From Stropharia rugosoannulata (lineage: Eukaryota; Basidiomycota; Agaricomycetes; Agaricales; Strophariaceae): a stretch of DNA of 64,000 nucleotides. Position 1 is the first letter of the stretch; the number at the start of each line of letters is the position of its first letter. This document shows positions 60,790 to 64,000 of this stretch, in pieces. Under the pieces are notes generated by a model. The model made no database searches. It saw nothing but the letters and a program-made list of their open reading frames with translations, and was not told the origin of the DNA. The stretch spans positions 2,542,001 to 2,606,000 of the forward strand of contig JANCIK010000012.1 in the NCBI GenBank assembly GCA_028532985.1. The letters run 5' to 3'. Both the position numbers and the translations under genes were made by a program.

Positions 60790-61817
60790 GCGGACTTTCA
60801 ACTTGCTGACCATTGTTTGGCACCGCCTGGCCGCTAAAATTTAATATTACGTAAACACATTAACAAACATAGCCCGGGCCATACCGTTGTCCACTGAAGC
60901 GCTGAAGCTGATGTGCATGATGCCGATAGATACTTTTCTTGCACCGCAAATTTTCAAGCATTTGACGTCAACATTGACCTCGATGGGCCAGCTGATTGCA
61001 GTCGAAATGTCAATTTGAGAGCTAGAACCCCGAGAAGCAGGTTCAATACTGTGTTACCGGATGTTCTATCAAACTTGTCTGCGACGAGGGCCCAGATGAC
61101 CAGATGCGCGCGAGCAGGAAGGAGCTTGAGAGGACTCTACAGATATCATGGCCACATTTCGTCAAGTCTCCATTAACTAGCCGGGAATCGTTACATCCCT
61201 ATTAATTACGGATATTATGTTCAAGTTGTATCCCCTACTATGATATTGGGAAGAAATTAAACATAATATAGAATATCAATCACATTGTGACTTGTCGGAT
61301 CGCTGGTCCACCTGGATTGTCTTTTGCTTCCAAGGGCACTGGTAAACATCTATTAAAGCTTATATCGCAGGTCTAGTAGTAACATCCAAGTCTGCGTCAG
61401 AATGCTCTGCATTATGAAGAACACATTGCAAGATTTTCACTGCCATCTAATTATTAAACACGATTTCGCAAACCGTAGCCTGCTTCTGTATTGTATGATA
61501 CGTGTTTGGCAGAATACGAATAACACCTGGAAGGCTAGATCAGGGGTCCGTTTGTCAACTTGGACACGCAGCCCATTGTGAATGAAATACATGATCGATG
61601 GCAGTATACATATCGCCGATCAATTATTGTACTTGTGTACGTTGCAGCACCTACGTGCTGTGAAATACATGAAGCATGTAGTAAAAATTCCGGATAAAGT
61701 GGAATATATAACAGGGTGCAACACGCAAGCTGCCTTCCAGTTGACCACAACATCGCCCACTTCTTCTCTTTTACAAATGCGCTTTCTCAATCTAACAATA
61801 TCGTTGACATAAACACA
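60790..61817 (+). repeat. Upstream arm of TPR-CHAT locus 2 (inverted partner of 19192-20170)
   Basis: Matches the upstream block of locus 1 in reverse over its whole length, including TTAATATTACGTAAACACATTAACAAA (60840) and the AAGCTTATATCGC and TTGTATGAT...CAGAATACGAATAACACCTGG segments. Small length differences total about 50 bp. No gene is seen within it. Confidence 0.8.
61705..61711 (+). promoter_or_regulatory. TATA box of the second TPR-CHAT gene
   Basis: TATATAA about 107 bases before the ATG at 61818, the same position and context as TATAAAA in locus 1. Conservation in both copies makes it more credible than either alone. Confidence 0.6.
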
Positions 61818-64000
61818 ATGTCTGCCTTCACGCATACCGATGTAGACCAAGCACCAGACTCGGCCCTCCAGACCACAGCACAACTGCCGCTCGACCCCAT
61901 CGACCCTATAATTGAAAGCACTGGACAACAAGGTAAGATATTGAGTATATTTTATCTCTAGTATTATCGTACTAATAATTTATTGTTTCAATCCTCCGTT
62001 CAAATCTCTGTTCAATCTTCTGTTACTCCTTTAATATGGCCTTATTGATCTTTGCAAATTATTTGGAGATTAGATGGCGTTTCTGACGTAGAGAGTACGC
62101 AGTGATTCATATATTAGCTCGGAACAGAGAACTAACCCGCAGCGTAGTGGTTGATTTATCCGACGAGGGGCACGAAGTACTAGTTGTTGAAAGTGCAATT
62201 CCCGCCTTTCACTAACAACCTCCCGGTGTCTTATGTTTGTTGTGTTATCAGGTGCAGACATTGCAACCAACACATCTGGGCATACCCAGCCGAGTCAGGC
62301 TAGTAAAGTCGTCCTCGACAACGCTATCTATCTTCCCAGCGCGGCGGATTTTGCGGCGCAGCAGACGTCGCAAACAAGTCCCGAGGAACCACAGACGGAT
62401 GTGGAAAATATTCTCTCACCCGAATTATCGCAAACAGATCCAATTTTGACGAAAGAGGTTTTTCTGAGCCGTAAGGACTATTCCTGTTTGCATTTTCGTC
62501 TCGCCTCATCCTGCAATATAGTTAGTACGCTTGAATGTTCGCCGGCCCACAAGTTTGAAGACAACTTAACGCTGGTCGTCATGCAGGATGGGGACATTTG
62601 TCAGACCTTACCCTTTGCGAAGTACTCTCCTACGCAATGGGTAACCGCCGACATCATTGCCTTGTGAGTCATATTTCAAAACATATTGTCGAGCAAGTTG
62701 ATAAAACGGAACACAAGGTCTGCACTGGCACATGCCGATGTAACATTGTGCCTTCAGTCAAGCGATGGAAATGATGAGGCTTTCTATACCATCACCACGG
62801 ATGAAATATATGCCACTATGAGTGCTGAAGAAGGTATGCTTAAAACCATCACTTCATTTTTGTAACCTTAAATGGCGTGGTTACAGGAACTGCAGTGAAG
62901 TATGAGTTCACATTGCTAAATGATGACGATTTAGGAGGAATGAACATGATTTCATTAGTCAGTAGTAAGTGCGGTTGATGACTTTTCAATATATGTGTTG
63001 ACTTTATTTCAGCTTTCAGTCAGCCATCTAGCGCAAGAAGACACGTGTACAACAGATTGAAAGCGCAACAGATACTTAAAGAAATCGAAGCACTTCATTT
63101 ATGCTTTGAGGAGACAGGAAATGTAGACAAGATTACTCAAGCAATCTGTCTTTATGAAACACTAGTTTCCGAGTACGCTTCTCAATTCAATTCTTCTGAA
63201 AATGTTTGTTTACAGAACAACCTTGGGAATTCATACATGCATCGGTTTCAACGAACCGGAAACAATCAGGATATTGAACATGGCATCTCCCGGCTCCAGC
63301 AGGCTGTTAAATCTACTCCATCATACTCTGCTGATTTTTCTTCTTTTTGCAACAACCTTGGGAATGCATACAGGGATCGGTTTGAACAAACAGGAAACAG
63401 TCAGGATATTGAAGATGCCATCTCACACCTCCAGCAGGCTGTTCAGTCTACTCCTTCTGGTTCTCCCAATCTTTCTTTGTGCAACGACCTTGGAAATGCA
63501 TACATGTGTCAGTTTCAACAGACTGGGAACAGTCAGGATATTGAAGATGCCATCTTGCACCTCCAACAGGCAGTTCAGTCTACTCCTTCTGGTTCTCCCA
63601 ATCTTTCTGCTTGGTGCTATAACCTTGGAAGTGCATATATACGTCGATTTGAATGAACTGGAAACAGTCGGGATATTGACGATAGCATCTTACAGCTTCA
63701 GCATGCTGTTCAATCCACTCCTTCAGATTCTCCCGATCTTTCTTCTGTGTGCAATAACCTTGGGGGGGCATACATGTGTCGATTCCTACGAACTGGAAAC
63801 AGTCAGGATTTAGAAGGTGCCATCTCACACCTCCAGCGGGCTGTTAAATCTACTCCATCGAATTCTCTCAATTTTCCTTCCTTCTGCAACAACCTTGGGA
63901 GTGCATACATTGATCGGTTTGAACAAACAGGAAACAGTCAGGATATTGAAGATGCCATCACCCAGCTCAAGCGTGCTGTTAAATCTACTCCATTGGATTC
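61818..64000 (+). pseudogene. Second TPR-CHAT gene, in-frame stop, runs off the window
   Basis: Exons 61818-61932, 62252-62663, 62718-62833, 62887-62964 and 63013 onward. Exons 1-4 have exactly the lengths of the paralogue at 14572-19191 (115, 412, 116 and 78 bp). The N-terminal region keeps the same blocks (SCLHFRLAS, FEDNLTLVVMQDGDICQTL, EIYATMSAEEG). Exon 5 has 11 extra codons at its start, then TPR units of the form NNLGNAYRDRFEQTGNSQDIEDAISHLQQAV. A TGA at 63654-63656 stops the frame after RRFE; reading continues in the same frame beyond it (TGNSRDIDDSILQLQ) to the window edge, so this is a single point change. One unit (near 63470) lacks one codon. The CHAT domain would lie outside the window. 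Units differ more from one another than in locus 1. It could be a pseudogene, a truncated product or a sequencing error. Confidence 0.75.

Larger units (their letters stand above)
56432..60800 (-). mobile_element. DIRS-like retroelement, 3'-truncated
   Basis: On the minus strand the order is gag (60547-59078), reverse transcriptase-RNase H (59223-57052) and the start of a tyrosine recombinase (57095-56432). This is the layout of DIRS elements, which integrate with a tyrosine recombinase rather than an integrase. Each frame overlaps the next (146 and 44 bp) and shifts by +1 each time. The 250 bp before gag are non-coding and end against the upstream arm of TPR-CHAT locus 2 at about 60800. The recombinase catalytic half is missing. 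Confidence 0.78.

Noticed and set aside
63202..63813. A 203-residue open frame overlapping the TPR units of the second TPR-CHAT gene
   Set aside because: The same repeat effect as in locus 1; the true frame continues the TPR pattern on both sides of the TGA.

Overview
The window looks like a repeat-rich, gene-poor piece of a basidiomycete (most likely Agaricomycete) chromosome. The support is short GT-AG introns of 44-60 bp, a TPR-CHAT gene of the kind expanded in mushroom-forming fungi, a fungal TET/JBP-like dioxygenase, and DIRS, hAT and rve-integrase elements. No prokaryotic feature, tRNA, rRNA or ordinary housekeeping gene was seen. Most of the sequence is mobile or decayed repeat DNA.

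Layout. 1-8.8 kb: partial copies, mostly in one direction, of a GC-rich non-coding repeat (here R1), more of which lies at 11.6-13.8 and 27.0-29.8 kb. 8.96-11.43 kb: a non-autonomous element with terminal inverted repeats, arrays of GTCCGTGCA and a 9-bp target duplication (Mutator-like signature). A 766-bp deletion derivative of the large transposon further right lies inside it. 14.57-19.19 kb (minus): an intact six-exon TPR-CHAT gene. 20-34 kb: decayed repeats (R2, R3, R1) and a second GTCCGTGCA element at 25.63-26.58 kb.

34.95-45.32 kb: a 10.4-kb transposon bounded by imperfect inverted repeats and a 6-bp direct repeat (CACTTG). It carries three genes on the plus strand: a 949-residue protein ending in an HPDK J-domain-like motif, a TET/JBP-like 2-oxoglutarate/Fe(II) dioxygenase, and a helix-turn-helix rve-type DDE integrase. 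Remnants resembling a DUF6534 membrane-protein gene lie antisense within it. This combination of a transposase with an apparent DNA-base-modifying dioxygenase is the most interesting system here.

45.3-64 kb: a palindrome-rich patch; an internally deleted hAT element (47.03-48.73 kb) inside a third copy of the TPR-CHAT upstream block; more R2; a 2.5-kb AT-rich block bounded by a 14-bp inverted repeat; a DIRS-like retroelement on the minus strand (gag, intron-containing RT-RNase H, truncated tyrosine recombinase, about 56.4-60.8 kb); and from 61.82 kb a second TPR-CHAT gene on the plus strand, with an in-frame stop and running off the window. The two TPR-CHAT loci are homologous through about 1 kb of upstream DNA and point away from each other, so they form the arms of a large inverted duplication filled with mobile elements.

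Gene models were spliced by eye, but exon lengths sum to whole codons in all four complete multi-exon genes, and exons 1-4 of the two TPR-CHAT genes match in length exactly.
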